A stretch of 64,000 nt of DNA from Streptomyces sp. NBC_01314 (GCF_041435215.1 NZ_CP108394.1:6200001-6264000); one strand, 5' to 3'; counted from the first letter of the stretch, positions 50,528 to 59,436 are shown. Numbers and translations are program-made. The notes: a model not told the origin generated them from the sequence alone.

Positions 50528-50866
50528 TCAGCCGACCGTGAAGGCCGTGTCGCCGAAGTCCGCCACCATCCGCAGTTCCCCGCCCAGCGCCCGGATGTAG
50601 GCCCGCAGGGTCGCCACCTCCGTGCGGTCGATCTCGCCGTGCTCGATCGCGGAGATACGAGGAGTGGAGACTCCCATGGAGTCCGCGATGTCGCGCTGCG
50701 TGAGGTCCTGCTCGCGCCGCAGTTCGGCGAGCTTGTAGGCGCGGATCTCGGCGAGGAGCTGGTCCTTGGCGGCCTGCTTCTCCTCAGGTGTCATGACCGG
50801 GATTCCGGCGGCCCGCTGTTGCTCGTGGACCCGGCGCTTAACTTCCTCCCAGCTGACGGTGTTCAT
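50528..50866 (-). CDS. XRE-family antitoxin-type regulator
   Basis: 112 residues, HTH in the second half (RREQDLTQRDIADSMGVSTPRISAIEHG). It overlaps the RelE-like gene by four bases (GTG/ATGA arrangement), placing the toxin gene first, as in HigBA systems. As antitoxin it would bind the toxin and repress the operon. A conserved EKQAAKDQLLAEIRAYKLAE helix precedes the HTH. Confidence 0.87.
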   Translation of the reverse strand: MNTVSWEEVKRRVHEQQRAAGIPVMTPEEKQAAKDQLLAEIRAYKLAELRREQDLTQRDIADSMGVSTPRISAIEHGEIDRTEVATLRAYIRALGGELRMVADFGDTAFTVG

Positions 50867-51225
50867 TCGTACTCCCTCGTGTGCAGCTCGTCGATGTGGT
50901 TTCGGTAGCGCTTCTCGGCGATCGGGATGTTGGTGTCGTACCAGCCACGCCAGTTTCCGGCCTTGTCTCCGGCGACCAGCAGGACGGCACGGCGTACGGG
51001 GTCGAAAGCGAACAGGACACGGATTTCGCTGTTACCTGCGGACCCGGGCCGCAGCTCCTTCAGGTGATGTTGTTCGGAGCCCTTGATGCGGTCGACCAGA
51101 GGGCGCCCGAGGGACGGGCCTTCGTCCGCCAAGGTGTCGACCGCTACTTCCATCTGCCTGGCACTGGCCGGGTCGGAATTGGCCAGCGCTTCGAACCGCG
51201 TCGCCACTTCCGCGACGAGAATCAC
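50863..51225 (-). CDS. RelE/ParE/HigB-like toxin
   Basis: 120 residues from GTG 51225. The fold signature LVDRIKGSEQHHLKELRPGS, then IRVLFAFDPVRRAVLLVAGDK, is that of phage Gp49/HigB-like mRNA interferase toxins, with the basic residues (Arg, Lys, His) expected for RNA contacts. Related proteins start a few residues earlier (MWEV); here no earlier start codon lies in frame, so the N-terminus is slightly short or leaderless. Translation is coupled to the XRE gene. Confidence 0.88.
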   Translation of the reverse strand: MILVAEVATRFEALANSDPASARQMEVAVDTLADEGPSLGRPLVDRIKGSEQHHLKELRPGSAGNSEIRVLFAFDPVRRAVLLVAGDKAGNWRGWYDTNIPIAEKRYRNHIDELHTREYE

Positions 51226-51318
51226 TTCCCATTGGAGCCATGCGCAGGAAATTAATGCAAGCGTTAACCTGGGGGCTCTGATCAGGCCTGATTCACCCGA
51301 ACGGGTGGCCGGGCCTCC

Positions 51319-52542
51319 TCACCCCCGCCCCAGAACGACCGTCCCCGAGGAGCAGAACCAGCCGCCCGTGCCCGAGGCCACCGCGAGGCGGGGCAGGTGG
51401 CCGTCGGAGGTGTGGATCTGGCGGTCGCCCGCCTCGCCGCGTAGCTGGCGTACCGCTTCGACGAGGAGGAAGAGGCCGCGCATGCCGGGGTGTTGGGCGG
51501 AGAGGCCGCCGCCGTCGGTGTTGACGGGGAGGTCGCCGGTGAGGGTGAGGCGGTTCTTCTCGACGAAGGCCCCGCCCTCGCCCTTCGCGCAGAAGCCGAG
51601 GTCCTCCAGGGTCACGAGGGTCATGTAGGTGAAGGCGTCGTAGATCTCGGCGAAGTCGATCTCGGAGGGGCGTACGCCGGCCCGTTCGAAGGCCAGGCGG
51701 CCGCTGACCGCCGCCGGGGAGACCGTGAAGTCGGGCCACTCGGACATGGTCGCGTGAGAGGTGTGCTCGCCGGTGCCGAGGATCCAGACGGGGACCGCCG
51801 GTCGGCAGTCCCGCACGTACTCCTCCGCCGCCAGCAGGACCGCCGCGCCGCCGTCGGAACGTATGCAGCAGTGGAGCTTGGTGAACGGGTCGGCGATCGG
51901 AGGGGAGGAGAGGACGTCGTCGACGGTGATCGGCGTGCGGAACATCGCCTCCGGGTTCGCCCCCGCGTTGGCACGGGCCTGCACGGCCACCGAGGCCAGC
52001 TGCTCCAGGGTCGTGCCGTACTCGTGCATGTGGCGGCGCGCGGCCATGGCGTACTTGGCGATCAGGGTGTGCCCGTACGGGACCTCGAACTGGAGGGGGC
52101 CGCGCGCGCCGAAGGAGAGGTTGCCGGTGCGGCGGCCCCCCTTGATGTCCGCGCGGGCCGTGGAGCCGTAGACGAGGAGCACGACGTTCGCGTGCCCGGC
52201 GGCGATCGCGTCCGCCGCGTGCGCCGCCATGACCTCCCAGGTCGAGCCCCCGACCGAGGTGGAATCCACCCAGGTGGGCCGCAGGCCCAGATACTCCGCC
52301 ACCTCCACCGGGGCCAGCGTGCCCAGGCCGGCCGATGCCAGACCGTCGATGGCCGTGCGCTCCAGCCCCGCGTCGGCGAGGGCCCGGCGGGCGGCCTGCG
52401 CGTGCAGCGCGTACGGGGTCACGCCGTCCACCCGGCCGCAGTCGGACAGCGCGGCCCCGACGATTGCGACCTTCCGGCCGCCGCCACGAGGTACCGCGTC
52501 ACGACGGCCACCGGTTCCGGGCGTAGCAGGCGCAGCGGTCAT
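51319..52542 (-). CDS. Thiolase-fold lipid-transfer/aldolase-like protein
   Basis: 407 residues with the SCP-x/thiolase fold. The usual nucleophilic Cys is replaced: the segment reads DSTSVGGSTWEV where thiolases have a CxxG. EIYDAFTYMTLVTLEDLGFC and GGGLSAQHPGMRGL complete the active-site region. This matches non-thiolytic members such as the Ltp2-type aldolases that cut sterol side chains together with a DUF35 protein. The DUF35 protein at 44284 is the likely partner. Operator site 9 is just upstream of its start, which overlaps no other gene; a divergent dehydrogenase is 117 bases away. Confidence 0.88.
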   Translation of the reverse strand: MTAAPATPGTGGRRDAVPRGGGRKVAIVGAALSDCGRVDGVTPYALHAQAARRALADAGLERTAIDGLASAGLGTLAPVEVAEYLGLRPTWVDSTSVGGSTWEVMAAHAADAIAAGHANVVLLVYGSTARADIKGGRRTGNLSFGARGPLQFEVPYGHTLIAKYAMAARRHMHEYGTTLEQLASVAVQARANAGANPEAMFRTPITVDDVLSSPPIADPFTKLHCCIRSDGGAAVLLAAEEYVRDCRPAVPVWILGTGEHTSHATMSEWPDFTVSPAAVSGRLAFERAGVRPSEIDFAEIYDAFTYMTLVTLEDLGFCAKGEGGAFVEKNRLTLTGDLPVNTDGGGLSAQHPGMRGLFLLVEAVRQLRGEAGDRQIHTSDGHLPRLAVASGTGGWFCSSGTVVLGRG

Positions 52543-52546
52543 GAAT

Positions 52547-52561
52547 CTGACGGTACATCAG
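52547..52561. promoter_or_regulatory. TetR-type operator, site 9
   Basis: CTGACG-GTA-CATCAG, five bases before the ATG of the thiolase-like gene. Confidence 0.75.
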
Positions 52562-52606
52562 ATGAGCGGGCGGCGGCCCTGTGCTTCGGTCGCCTTCCGG
52601 CCTAAT

Positions 52607-52621
52607 ATGACGGACCGTCAG
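52607..52621. promoter_or_regulatory. TetR-type operator, site 10
   Basis: ATGACG-GAC-CGTCAG, 38 bases before the acyl-CoA dehydrogenase ATG; divergent from site 9. Confidence 0.75.
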
Positions 52622-52659
52622 GTCGAGATGATGTCGGGGGAGTGGAAGGGGGACCGCCC

Positions 52660-53946
52660 ATGGACGCCCGCTTCACCACCGAGCAGGAGGAAATCCGGCG
52701 CACGGTACGGGAGTTGCTGCTCAAGCGCTGTGGTCCGGAGGAGGTCCGCGCAGCCGTGCGCACGGGGGCGGGGTACGACGTCGGACTGTGGGCCGCCCTC
52801 TCCGATCAGCTCGGGCTGCCGGGGCTCGCGCTCCCCGAGACGTACGGCGGCGTCGGTTGCTCGGTGACGGAACTGGCCCTGGCGAACGAGGAGTTGGGGC
52901 GCGCGCTCACGCCCACGCCGCTGCTGTCCACCTCCGTCCTCGTCGCCCCCCTGATCCTCGCCCTAGGCACGGAGCGGCAGCGCGCCGACCTGCTGCCCCG
53001 CCTCGCCTCGGGCCGGCTCACCGCGGCCCTCGCCGTACCGGGCACCACCCTCACCACCGCGCTGGCGCTGACCTGCGACAACGCAGGCGCGTGGGCCGGC
53101 GGCGGCCGGGCCGGCGGCGTGCAGGCGCGACGTGTCGGGGACGGGTGGCGGCTCTACGGGGAGGCCGGGCAGGTTCTCGACGGGCACAGCGCGGGGATGC
53201 TGCTCGTGGCCGCGCATGCCGGGGGGTACGCCCGCTCACGGACGCTGCTCTTCCTCGTGCGGGGGGAAGCGGGGGCCGGTGGGGGCCTCGTGCGGGTGCG
53301 GCAGACCTGTATCGACGAGACGCGGTCGACGGCTCGGCTCGAACTGCGGGATGTGGAGGCGGAGTTGCTGGGCCCCGATACCGAGACCGATACCAGGGCT
53401 GGGGCCGGTGTTGACGTCCGTGTGTTGTCGGCGCTGTCCGAGGTCGGGGACGCGGCCGCCGCCGTGCTCGCCGCGGAGGCCGTGGGCGCCGCCGACCGGG
53501 TGGTGGAGCGGACGGTCGCGTATGCGCGGCAGCGGGAGCAGTTCGGGCGGCCGATCGGGTCGTTCCAGGCGGTGAAGCACCGGCTCGCGGATGTGTACGT
53601 ACAGGTGCGGGCGGCCCGGTCGGCGGCGTACTACGCGGCCTGGGCGGCGGCCGCCAGGCCCGTCGGAGAGGGTGGCGGGGGCGGCGAGCGGGTCGGCGGG
53701 CTGGCGCTCGCGCAGGCGCTGGAGGCGCTGCGGGTGGCGGCCGGGGAGGGGATCCAGTTGCACGGGGGGATCGGGTTCACCTGGGAGCACGAGGCGCACC
53801 TGTACTTCAAGCGGGCGGCCGGCGACGAGGCGCTCTTCGGGCCGGTACACCGGCTGCGGGGGCGGGCGGCCGACATGGCGGGGGTCTTCACGGTCGGCGG
53901 GCTCATGGTCGGCGGGCCGGGCGAGCAGAGGGAGGTGCGGGGCTGA
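52660..53946 (+). CDS. Acyl-CoA dehydrogenase
   Basis: 428 residues from ATG 52660 (GGAAGGGGG upstream). Full N- and C-terminal bundles: MDARFTTEQEEIRRTV, LALPETYGGVG, YARQREQFGRPIGSFQAVKH and IQLHGGIGFTWEHEAHLYFKRA. The YEGT Glu position is not visible, as in other FadE-like partners. Stretches rich in Gly (GRAGGVQARR and a GEGGGGGERVG loop) are insertions near surface loops. It is followed by a coupled deazaflavin-type reductase gene. Confidence 0.87.
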   Translation: MDARFTTEQEEIRRTVRELLLKRCGPEEVRAAVRTGAGYDVGLWAALSDQLGLPGLALPETYGGVGCSVTELALANEELGRALTPTPLLSTSVLVAPLILALGTERQRADLLPRLASGRLTAALAVPGTTLTTALALTCDNAGAWAGGGRAGGVQARRVGDGWRLYGEAGQVLDGHSAGMLLVAAHAGGYARSRTLLFLVRGEAGAGGGLVRVRQTCIDETRSTARLELRDVEAELLGPDTETDTRAGAGVDVRVLSALSEVGDAAAAVLAAEAVGAADRVVERTVAYARQREQFGRPIGSFQAVKHRLADVYVQVRAARSAAYYAAWAAAARPVGEGGGGGERVGGLALAQALEALRVAAGEGIQLHGGIGFTWEHEAHLYFKRAAGDEALFGPVHRLRGRAADMAGVFTVGGLMVGGPGEQREVRG

Positions 53947-54479
53947 TGGCTTCGAGAAGGGCGGCCGGGATGACGGCGGGGATGGCGGGGATGGCGGAGG
54001 GGATGAAGGGCATGGGCGTGCGGCTGGTGCAGAAGGTGTCCTCGGCTCCGGCGTTCGCCCGGGTCGCGCCGCATGTCATACCCGCGCTGGACCGGGCCGT
54101 GCACCGGGCCACCCGGGGCCGTGTGCTGCTCAGCGCGCAGCTGCTGCCCGGCGTCGTACTGACCGCGACCGGCGCGCGGAGCGGGGTCCCGCGGCGTACG
54201 CCGCTGGCCTGCATGCCCGAGGAGGGGAAGGGCAGTTGGGTGCTCATCGGGTCGAACTTCGGCCGCCCCGGCCATCCCGCCTGGAGCGCCAACCTGCTGG
54301 CCCACCCCGACGCCGAGATCAACTGGAAGGGGCAGGACATCCCCGTCACCGCGCACCTGCTGGCGGGGGAGGAACGGGCCGCCGTGTGGCAGGAGTTGCT
54401 GAAATTCTGGCCGCCGTACTCGACGTACCAGGCCCGGGTGGACCGGGAGATTCGGGTGTTCCGGATCGTACGGCGCTGA
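53946..54479 (+). CDS. Deazaflavin (F420)-dependent nitroreductase-like (DDN) family protein
   Basis: 177 residues from ATG 53946, overlapping the dehydrogenase stop. A short Met/Gly-rich N-terminus is followed by the DDN-type split barrel: LLPGVVLTATGARSGVPRRTPLACM, GSWVLIGSNFGRPGHPAW and a C-terminal Trp/Tyr-rich strand. Relatives reduce quinones or unsaturated ketones with F420H2, and one sits in the M. tuberculosis cholesterol cluster (Ddn). In this island it may reduce an enone or quinone-type intermediate; inference. Confidence 0.85.
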   Translation: MASRRAAGMTAGMAGMAEGMKGMGVRLVQKVSSAPAFARVAPHVIPALDRAVHRATRGRVLLSAQLLPGVVLTATGARSGVPRRTPLACMPEEGKGSWVLIGSNFGRPGHPAWSANLLAHPDAEINWKGQDIPVTAHLLAGEERAAVWQELLKFWPPYSTYQARVDREIRVFRIVRR

Positions 54480-54783
54480 ACCGCGCTGGCGCGTTCGCGC
54501 ATTCGTCCGCTCGAGTGCTGCCGGTAGCCGGTAGCCGGTAGCCGGTAGCCGGTAGCCGGTAGCCGGTAGCCGTGCGGCCCCGTGTGGCCGTGAGGGCGCC
54601 CACCGAACCGGCGGGCCCACGAGTCCCCGGCAGCCCCCCGGCAGCCCCCTCCCCCGGTAGTCCCCCTCCCCCGGTAGCCCCCTGGCCTCCAAGTCCCCCT
54701 GAACGCGGCAGGCGGCACGCCTCGTCCGAGGGTGCCGTCTGCGTGACAGGATCGCGTCCGGGGGCGTGCCCGGGTGCTCCTGG
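54480..54783. other. Intergenic region with tandem repeats
   Basis: 304 bases after the DDN-type gene; a 7-bp repeat occupies 54521-54571 and related CCCCCTCCCCCGGTAG copies follow at 54640-54690. No gene. Confidence 0.7.
54521..54571. repeat. 7-bp minisatellite
   Basis: About seven copies of CCGGTAG in a row. Confidence 0.9.
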
Positions 54784-55431
54784 TTACTTCGTGGGTTTCT
54801 TGCCGGTGATGCCCAGGTGGACCAGGAGGGCCAGGTTGGGCTTCAGTTCGGCCTGCTTGACGCCCCAGCTCTGGAAGCCCTTCTGGTGCCCGGAGACCGA
54901 GGCGAGCATGGCGACGAGGGAACCGGCGAGGGCCGACGGGTTCACGTCCTTGTCGACGCGGCCCTTCGACTGGAGATCGGCGACCGTTTCCGAGAGGGAG
55001 TTGGTGACCGAGTTCAGGATCTTCATACGGATCTTGTAGAAGCGTTTGTCGCCCTCGGCGGCGCCCAGGTCGACCACGCGGAGGATCGCGTCGTTCCTGC
55101 GCCAGAACTCCAGGAAACCGTCGACGAGTTCCTGGGCGGTCTGCCAGCCGGCCTTGCCGACCCAGGAGCGGCCTTGCAGGAGGTTCGTCAACGTGGCGCC
55201 CTCGGCGGCCATTTGCTCGGCGATCTCCAGGACGGCGCCTTCGACGTCCGGGAAGTACTGGTAGAAGGTCGCGGGTGAAGTCCCCGCCTTCCGGGCGACA
55301 TCAATGACTTTGACGTCCCGGTAGGGCGACGAGCTGAGCATCTCGCTGAGGCAGTCGAGCAGCTTCTGCCGGGTCGCCTGCCCTCGTCGGCCGGCCACGC
55401 GGCCGTCGACGGTACGCACTTGTCCTGTCAT
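54784..55431 (-). CDS. TetR-family regulator of the catabolic island
   Basis: 215 residues from ATG 55431. HTH at about 19-63 (TRQKLLDCLSEMLSSSPYRDV; IDVARKAGTSPATFYQYF), then an all-helical ligand-binding domain. An 11th copy of the palindrome found at the catabolic promoters (55425-55439) overlaps its own start codon, so it very probably represses itself and the island and is released by a pathway acyl-CoA or acid. In S. coelicolor a TetR gene (SCO4421) lies at the equivalent place before kbpA-afsK. No other regulator in the window has this site in its own promoter. Confidence 0.9.
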   Translation of the reverse strand: MTGQVRTVDGRVAGRRGQATRQKLLDCLSEMLSSSPYRDVKVIDVARKAGTSPATFYQYFPDVEGAVLEIAEQMAAEGATLTNLLQGRSWVGKAGWQTAQELVDGFLEFWRRNDAILRVVDLGAAEGDKRFYKIRMKILNSVTNSLSETVADLQSKGRVDKDVNPSALAGSLVAMLASVSGHQKGFQSWGVKQAELKPNLALLVHLGITGKKPTK

Positions 55432-55439
55432 GACGTCAG
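55425..55439. promoter_or_regulatory. TetR-type operator, site 11 (autoregulatory)
   Basis: CTGTCA-TGA-CGTCAG. It covers the CAT of the TetR start codon, so binding would block its own expression. Confidence 0.7.
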
Positions 55440-55734
55440 CTTACCGAGGGGTGATCGGAACGCGATTCGGCCGACTGCAAATGGGGAGCAGGGGCTTCAC
55501 CAAGGGGTTCGTGAGTGATCACGGGGCGTGTTGGCGGGATTCATTCGCCCCCGCCGCCCCTACCCTTCCTCTCCCGAGGGCCGCGCCCTGTGCTGGGAAC
55601 TGCGCGAGCGGCCACGTCCCACCCGCACCCACCCGCACCCGCCGGAACCCGCCCGAACACAGGCACCCCCGGGCTGTCAGGCGCTTGGGCGTCTCCGACG
55701 CGCGCCCCGCGTGAGCGGCCGTTAGCTTGGCCCT
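55440..55734. other. Intergenic region between tetR and the kbpA-like gene
   Basis: About 295 bases. Repetitive CCCACCCGCACCCACCCGC at 55620. No hairpin or clear promoter was recognised for the VOC gene; nothing else supported. Confidence 0.4.
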
Positions 55735-56661
55735 ATGGCCGATGAGACGGGAGCCGTCACCGGGGCGGAAGCCGCTGCCGGCACAGGAAGCGTCCCGTAT
55801 CCCGAGGGCGTCCCCTGCTGGGTGGACGCCCAGTTGCCCGATGTGGAGGCGGGGAAGCGGTTCTACGGCGAACTGTTCGGGTGGACCTTCAAGGTGGCCC
55901 CCGGAGACGGTGCCCACGAGGTGTGGGCGTACCCCGCGGGCGCTTCGACCCCGCTCGCCGCCCTCGCCCCCAAGCCCGACGGCCGGCTGCCCACCGTCTG
56001 GACCGTCCACTTCGCCACCCCGGACGTGTTCGCCCTCACCGCGCGGATCACCGCGGCCGGCGGTCAGGTGATCACCCCGCCGACCCCGGTCGGCACGCTC
56101 GGCACGGCCGCGCTGGCCACCGACCCCGAAAACGCCGTCTTCGGTCTCTGGCAGGCCGGTACGCACACCGGCTTCGGGCGGAGCCACGAGCCCGGCACGT
56201 TCATGTGGGCCGAGCTGTACACACGGGACACCGAAGCGGCCAACTCCTTCTACGCGCACCTCTTCCACGACGCGCTCTTCGGTCCGGACGCGGCCCCCGA
56301 CTTCGGCCGGGCCACGCTCACGGACGTCTTTCCGGCGGAGATGCCGCCGCATTTCCTGGTCCACTTCGGGACGGACGACTGCGAGGCCGCGATCGGGACC
56401 GTCAGCCGGCTCGGGGGCCGGGTGCAGGTGCCGCCGTTCGAAACCTCGTACGGAAATGTGGCGGTCGTCACGGACAATCAAGGCGCGTCGTTCGCGCTGC
56501 TCGAACGGAGTCACGGAAACGGCTGGCGGGAGGCCACGCAGGAGTCGGATCAGGCCGAACAGCGCCCGGACGATCTGCGGCAACAGGGTGACGACCGGCG
56601 CCAGGACGAGGCCCGAGCAGCGGGAGAGCGCGGGGCGACCGCCCCGGGCGACGACGGCTGA
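55735..56661 (+). CDS. kbpA: VOC (glyoxalase)-fold protein, probable AfsK-binding protein KbpA
   Basis: 308 residues from ATG 55735. Two VOC modules (about 20-135: GVPCWVDAQLPDVEAGKRFYGELFGWTF; about 150-262: FMWAELYTRDTEAANSFYAHLF). The residues after 265 are a Gln/Asp/Arg-rich tail. The gene lies directly before afsK in the same direction. By my recollection the S. coelicolor AfsK inhibitor KbpA is a VOC-fold protein encoded in the same place (252 residues), so this one is likely its homologue, with a C-terminal extension of about 45 residues that I do not remember for KbpA. Confidence 0.72.
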   Translation: MADETGAVTGAEAAAGTGSVPYPEGVPCWVDAQLPDVEAGKRFYGELFGWTFKVAPGDGAHEVWAYPAGASTPLAALAPKPDGRLPTVWTVHFATPDVFALTARITAAGGQVITPPTPVGTLGTAALATDPENAVFGLWQAGTHTGFGRSHEPGTFMWAELYTRDTEAANSFYAHLFHDALFGPDAAPDFGRATLTDVFPAEMPPHFLVHFGTDDCEAAIGTVSRLGGRVQVPPFETSYGNVAVVTDNQGASFALLERSHGNGWREATQESDQAEQRPDDLRQQGDDRRQDEARAAGERGATAPGDDG

Positions 56662-56730
56662 CCAGCGGCAAGACAGCGGCTGAGCAGCGGCAAGACAGCG
56701 GCTGACCAGCGAGAAGACGGCGGCCGACCG
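56651..56730. repeat. 22-bp tandem repeat after the kbpA-like gene
   Basis: About 3.5 copies of a unit such as CAGCGGCTGACCAGCGGCAA with GA added, starting inside the last codons of the gene. Copies differ at a few positions. Confidence 0.75.
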
Positions 56731-57076
56731 GTGAGGGGAGGGCAGCCGGCCGGTGGGAGGACGAGCGCTCGACCTGTTGCCCGCGCGGGCGCTCCGGGGG
56801 CGTGACCGGGCCGCCGAGCGGGCGGGCGTACGGGGTTGTGCGCCGGTGGTACGCGGCTCGCCGCGGTGTCCCACCATCCGGGCTCCCGCTTCCCGAGAGG
56901 CGGACAACATGGTTTTGTCCTGAGACACCCCGTTCCGCACCCGGGTTAGCAACCTGCCCCCGGTAGCAGGAAGAATCGGGGTGCGTGCCGCCATGGCGGT
57001 GCGGTGGTGAGACGCTGCACGGGGGTCGCGCGCACAACGTGGGTGACGCGGTCCGTACGGGGAGGTGGCAGGGCAA
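56662..57076. other. Intergenic region before afsK
   Basis: 415 bases: the 22-bp repeat, then AT-richer DNA at 56905-56990 (ATGGTTTTGTCCTGAGACAC; GGTTAGCAACC) that probably carries the afsK promoter. Nothing else recognised. Confidence 0.5.
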
Positions 57077-59425
57077 GTGGTGGATCAGCTGACACAGCAC
57101 GATCCGCGGCGGATCGGCCCGTTCGAGGTGCTGGGACGGCTGGGTGCCGGCGGCATGGGGCTGGTCTATCTGGCGCGCTCGGCGTCGGGCCGGCGCGTGG
57201 CGATCAAGACGGTGCGGACGGAACTGGCGGAGGACCAGCTCTTCCGGGTCCGTTTCACGCGTGAGGTCGAGGCGGCCCGCGCGGTGTCCGGCTTCTACAC
57301 GGCGGCGGTGGTCGATGCCGACCCCCGTGCCGCCGTGCCGTGGCTGGCGACCGCGTACGTCCCCGCGCCCTCCCTCGAGGAGATAGTGAACGACTGTGGG
57401 CCGATGCCGGTCGAGGCCGTTCGCTGGTTCGCCGCGGGCGTGGCCGAAGCCCTGCAGTCCATCCACGGTGCCGGACTCGTCCACCGTGACCTGAAGCCCT
57501 CCAACGTCCTCGTCGTCGAGGACGGGCCGCGCGTCATCGACTTCGGCATCGCGTCCGGCGTATCGAACACGCGTTTGACGATGACGAACGTCGCCGTCGG
57601 GACGCCCGCGTACATGTCGCCCGAGCAGGCGAAGGACTCGCGGAGCGTGACCGGCGCGAGCGACGTCTTCTCGCTCGGCTCGATGCTCGTGTTCGCCGCC
57701 ACCGGGCACGCCCCGTTCCACGGGGCCAACCCCGTCGAGACCGTCTTCATGCTGCTGCGCGAGGGCCCCGATCTCTCCGGCCTCCCGGACGACCTGCGCC
57801 CCCTCATCGAGTCCTGTATGCAGATGGACCCGACCGCGCGCCCCAACCCCGCCGACCTCCAGGCCCAGCTCGCGCCCCACCTCTTCGGCTCCGGCTCGGA
57901 CGACAGCGGTACGGCGTCGGCGTGGCTGCCCGAGAAGGCGGTGGCCATGATCGAGACCCGCCGCGGTGGTCGCCCGGCGCCCAAGCCCCAGCAGACCTCG
58001 GGCGGGCGCGGCGGCGGAGGAGCCCGCCCCGCCCCCGTACCGCCGCCCCCGCCCTCGTACGACCCCGCGCCCCTCTCCGTCGGCGCCCCCGACACCGGGC
58101 CGGTACGGCTCGCCGGCGGTCAGGTGCCCATCGGGCCCGGTCCGCGCGTCGCCGACGCCCGCGCGGCCGCCGTGAAGGCGCCCCCTCCCGAGGCGGGCCT
58201 CGCCGCGTCCTGGTCCCGGCCGCGCGCCGGCGTGAACGGCGCCGACCCCGCGCCCTCCGTGAGCGCCCCGCCCGCCGGCCCCGAGCCCACCGCCTCCGGC
58301 TGGCGCCCCTGGCGTTTCCGCATGTCGAACGACGTGTGGGGCACCCCGTCCGTCGCCGACGACCTCGTCTACGTCACCTCCTTCGAGGTGCACGCCCTGG
58401 ACGTGGCCACCGGCCGGCGCCGCTTCAAGACCCGTGACGTGGCCTGGTCGATGGCGGTCGCGGACGGCCGTATCCACGCCTCCGACGGCCCCACCCTCTT
58501 CGCGCTCGACGCGCGCGAGGGCTCGGACCTGTGGCGGCTGTCGACGGACGCCTGGGTGTACTCCCTGCGGGCCGACCGGGGCACGGTGGTCACCGGGACC
58601 CGGGGCGGCGGCGTACAGGGCTGGGAGGCGTCCAACGGGCAGAAGCTCTGGGAGCTCACCGGCGCCCAGACCGACTTCGAGTCCCCCGAGGCCGGGCCGG
58701 TCGTGCAGGACGGCACGGTGTACGTCTGGAAGGACGCCCGGCTGCGCGCGCTGGATGCCCGTACGGGCGACGAGCGCTGGTCGTACCCCATCGGGGACGC
58801 GGCCTCCTGCGGTGGCGTCCCGGTACGGCTGACACCGGCCGCGGACGGCTATGTGTACGTCGCCGCCGGGAGCCGCGTCCTCGCCATCGACATCGCCGGC
58901 GGCCACGTCCGCTGGCACTTCGAGGCACCGGCCGTGTTCCTCTCCGCGCCCACGTTCGCACCGGGACCGGCGGTCACGGGCGGCGGCGTCTACCTCGCCG
59001 ACTACCTCGGCACGGTCTACGCCCTCGACGCCACGGACGGCCGCGACCGCTGGAGGATCGCGACGGAGTCGCGCTCCTCACTGGAGCCGGTACTGGTGGC
59101 CGCGGGCCACGTCCACGTGGGAAGCGGCAAGGGGCTCTACACCCTCGACGCGGTCACGGGGACGCCGAAGTGGCGCTTCCAGGCGGGCGGCGAGATCGTC
59201 GGATCGCCGTCGGTCGCGGAGGGCCGTATCCACTTCGGCTCCACGGACCACCTCCTGTACACGCTGAAGGCGGATGACGGCCGACTCCGCTGGAAGCTCG
59301 CGACGGGCGGCGAGATCACCGGCTCACCCGTCGTCAAGGAGGGCGTCGTGTACGCCTGCAGCAAGGACCGGTGCGTGTACGCACTGGACGCGGAGAAGGG
59401 GACGGGGACGGCGCGGACGTCGTAG
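57077..59425 (+). CDS. afsK: Serine/threonine protein kinase AfsK with PQQ-type beta-propeller
   Basis: 782 residues from GTG 57077 (GTG 57065 also open). Kinase domain about 14-275: [34 protein letters not shown] and [11 protein letters not shown] Pro/Ala-rich linker (280-400) leads to repeated PQQ-like WD-type blades (405-780; [13 protein letters not shown] and [15 protein letters not shown] are two). AfsK autophosphorylates, phosphorylates AfsR and the polar-growth protein DivIVA, and so controls antibiotic production and growth. Length is near the known 799 residues. KbpA, encoded upstream, binds the kinase domain. The linker is the region most likely to vary in length. Confidence 0.97.
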   Translation: MVDQLTQHDPRRIGPFEVLGRLGAGGMGLVYLARSASGRRVAIKTVRTELAEDQLFRVRFTREVEAARAVSGFYTAAVVDADPRAAVPWLATAYVPAPSLEEIVNDCGPMPVEAVRWFAAGVAEALQSIHGAGLVHRDLKPSNVLVVEDGPRVIDFGIASGVSNTRLTMTNVAVGTPAYMSPEQAKDSRSVTGASDVFSLGSMLVFAATGHAPFHGANPVETVFMLLREGPDLSGLPDDLRPLIESCMQMDPTARPNPADLQAQLAPHLFGSGSDDSGTASAWLPEKAVAMIETRRGGRPAPKPQQTSGGRGGGGARPAPVPPPPPSYDPAPLSVGAPDTGPVRLAGGQVPIGPGPRVADARAAAVKAPPPEAGLAASWSRPRAGVNGADPAPSVSAPPAGPEPTASGWRPWRFRMSNDVWGTPSVADDLVYVTSFEVHALDVATGRRRFKTRDVAWSMAVADGRIHASDGPTLFALDAREGSDLWRLSTDAWVYSLRADRGTVVTGTRGGGVQGWEASNGQKLWELTGAQTDFESPEAGPVVQDGTVYVWKDARLRALDARTGDERWSYPIGDAASCGGVPVRLTPAADGYVYVAAGSRVLAIDIAGGHVRWHFEAPAVFLSAPTFAPGPAVTGGGVYLADYLGTVYALDATDGRDRWRIATESRSSLEPVLVAAGHVHVGSGKGLYTLDAVTGTPKWRFQAGGEIVGSPSVAEGRIHFGSTDHLLYTLKADDGRLRWKLATGGEITGSPVVKEGVVYACSKDRCVYALDAEKGTGTARTS

Positions 59426-59436
59426 GGGCGCCCACC

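Noticed and set aside
54346..54718. Minus-strand frame with repeated GYRLPAT peptides
   Set aside because: Translation of the 7-bp minisatellite; no start signal or domain.
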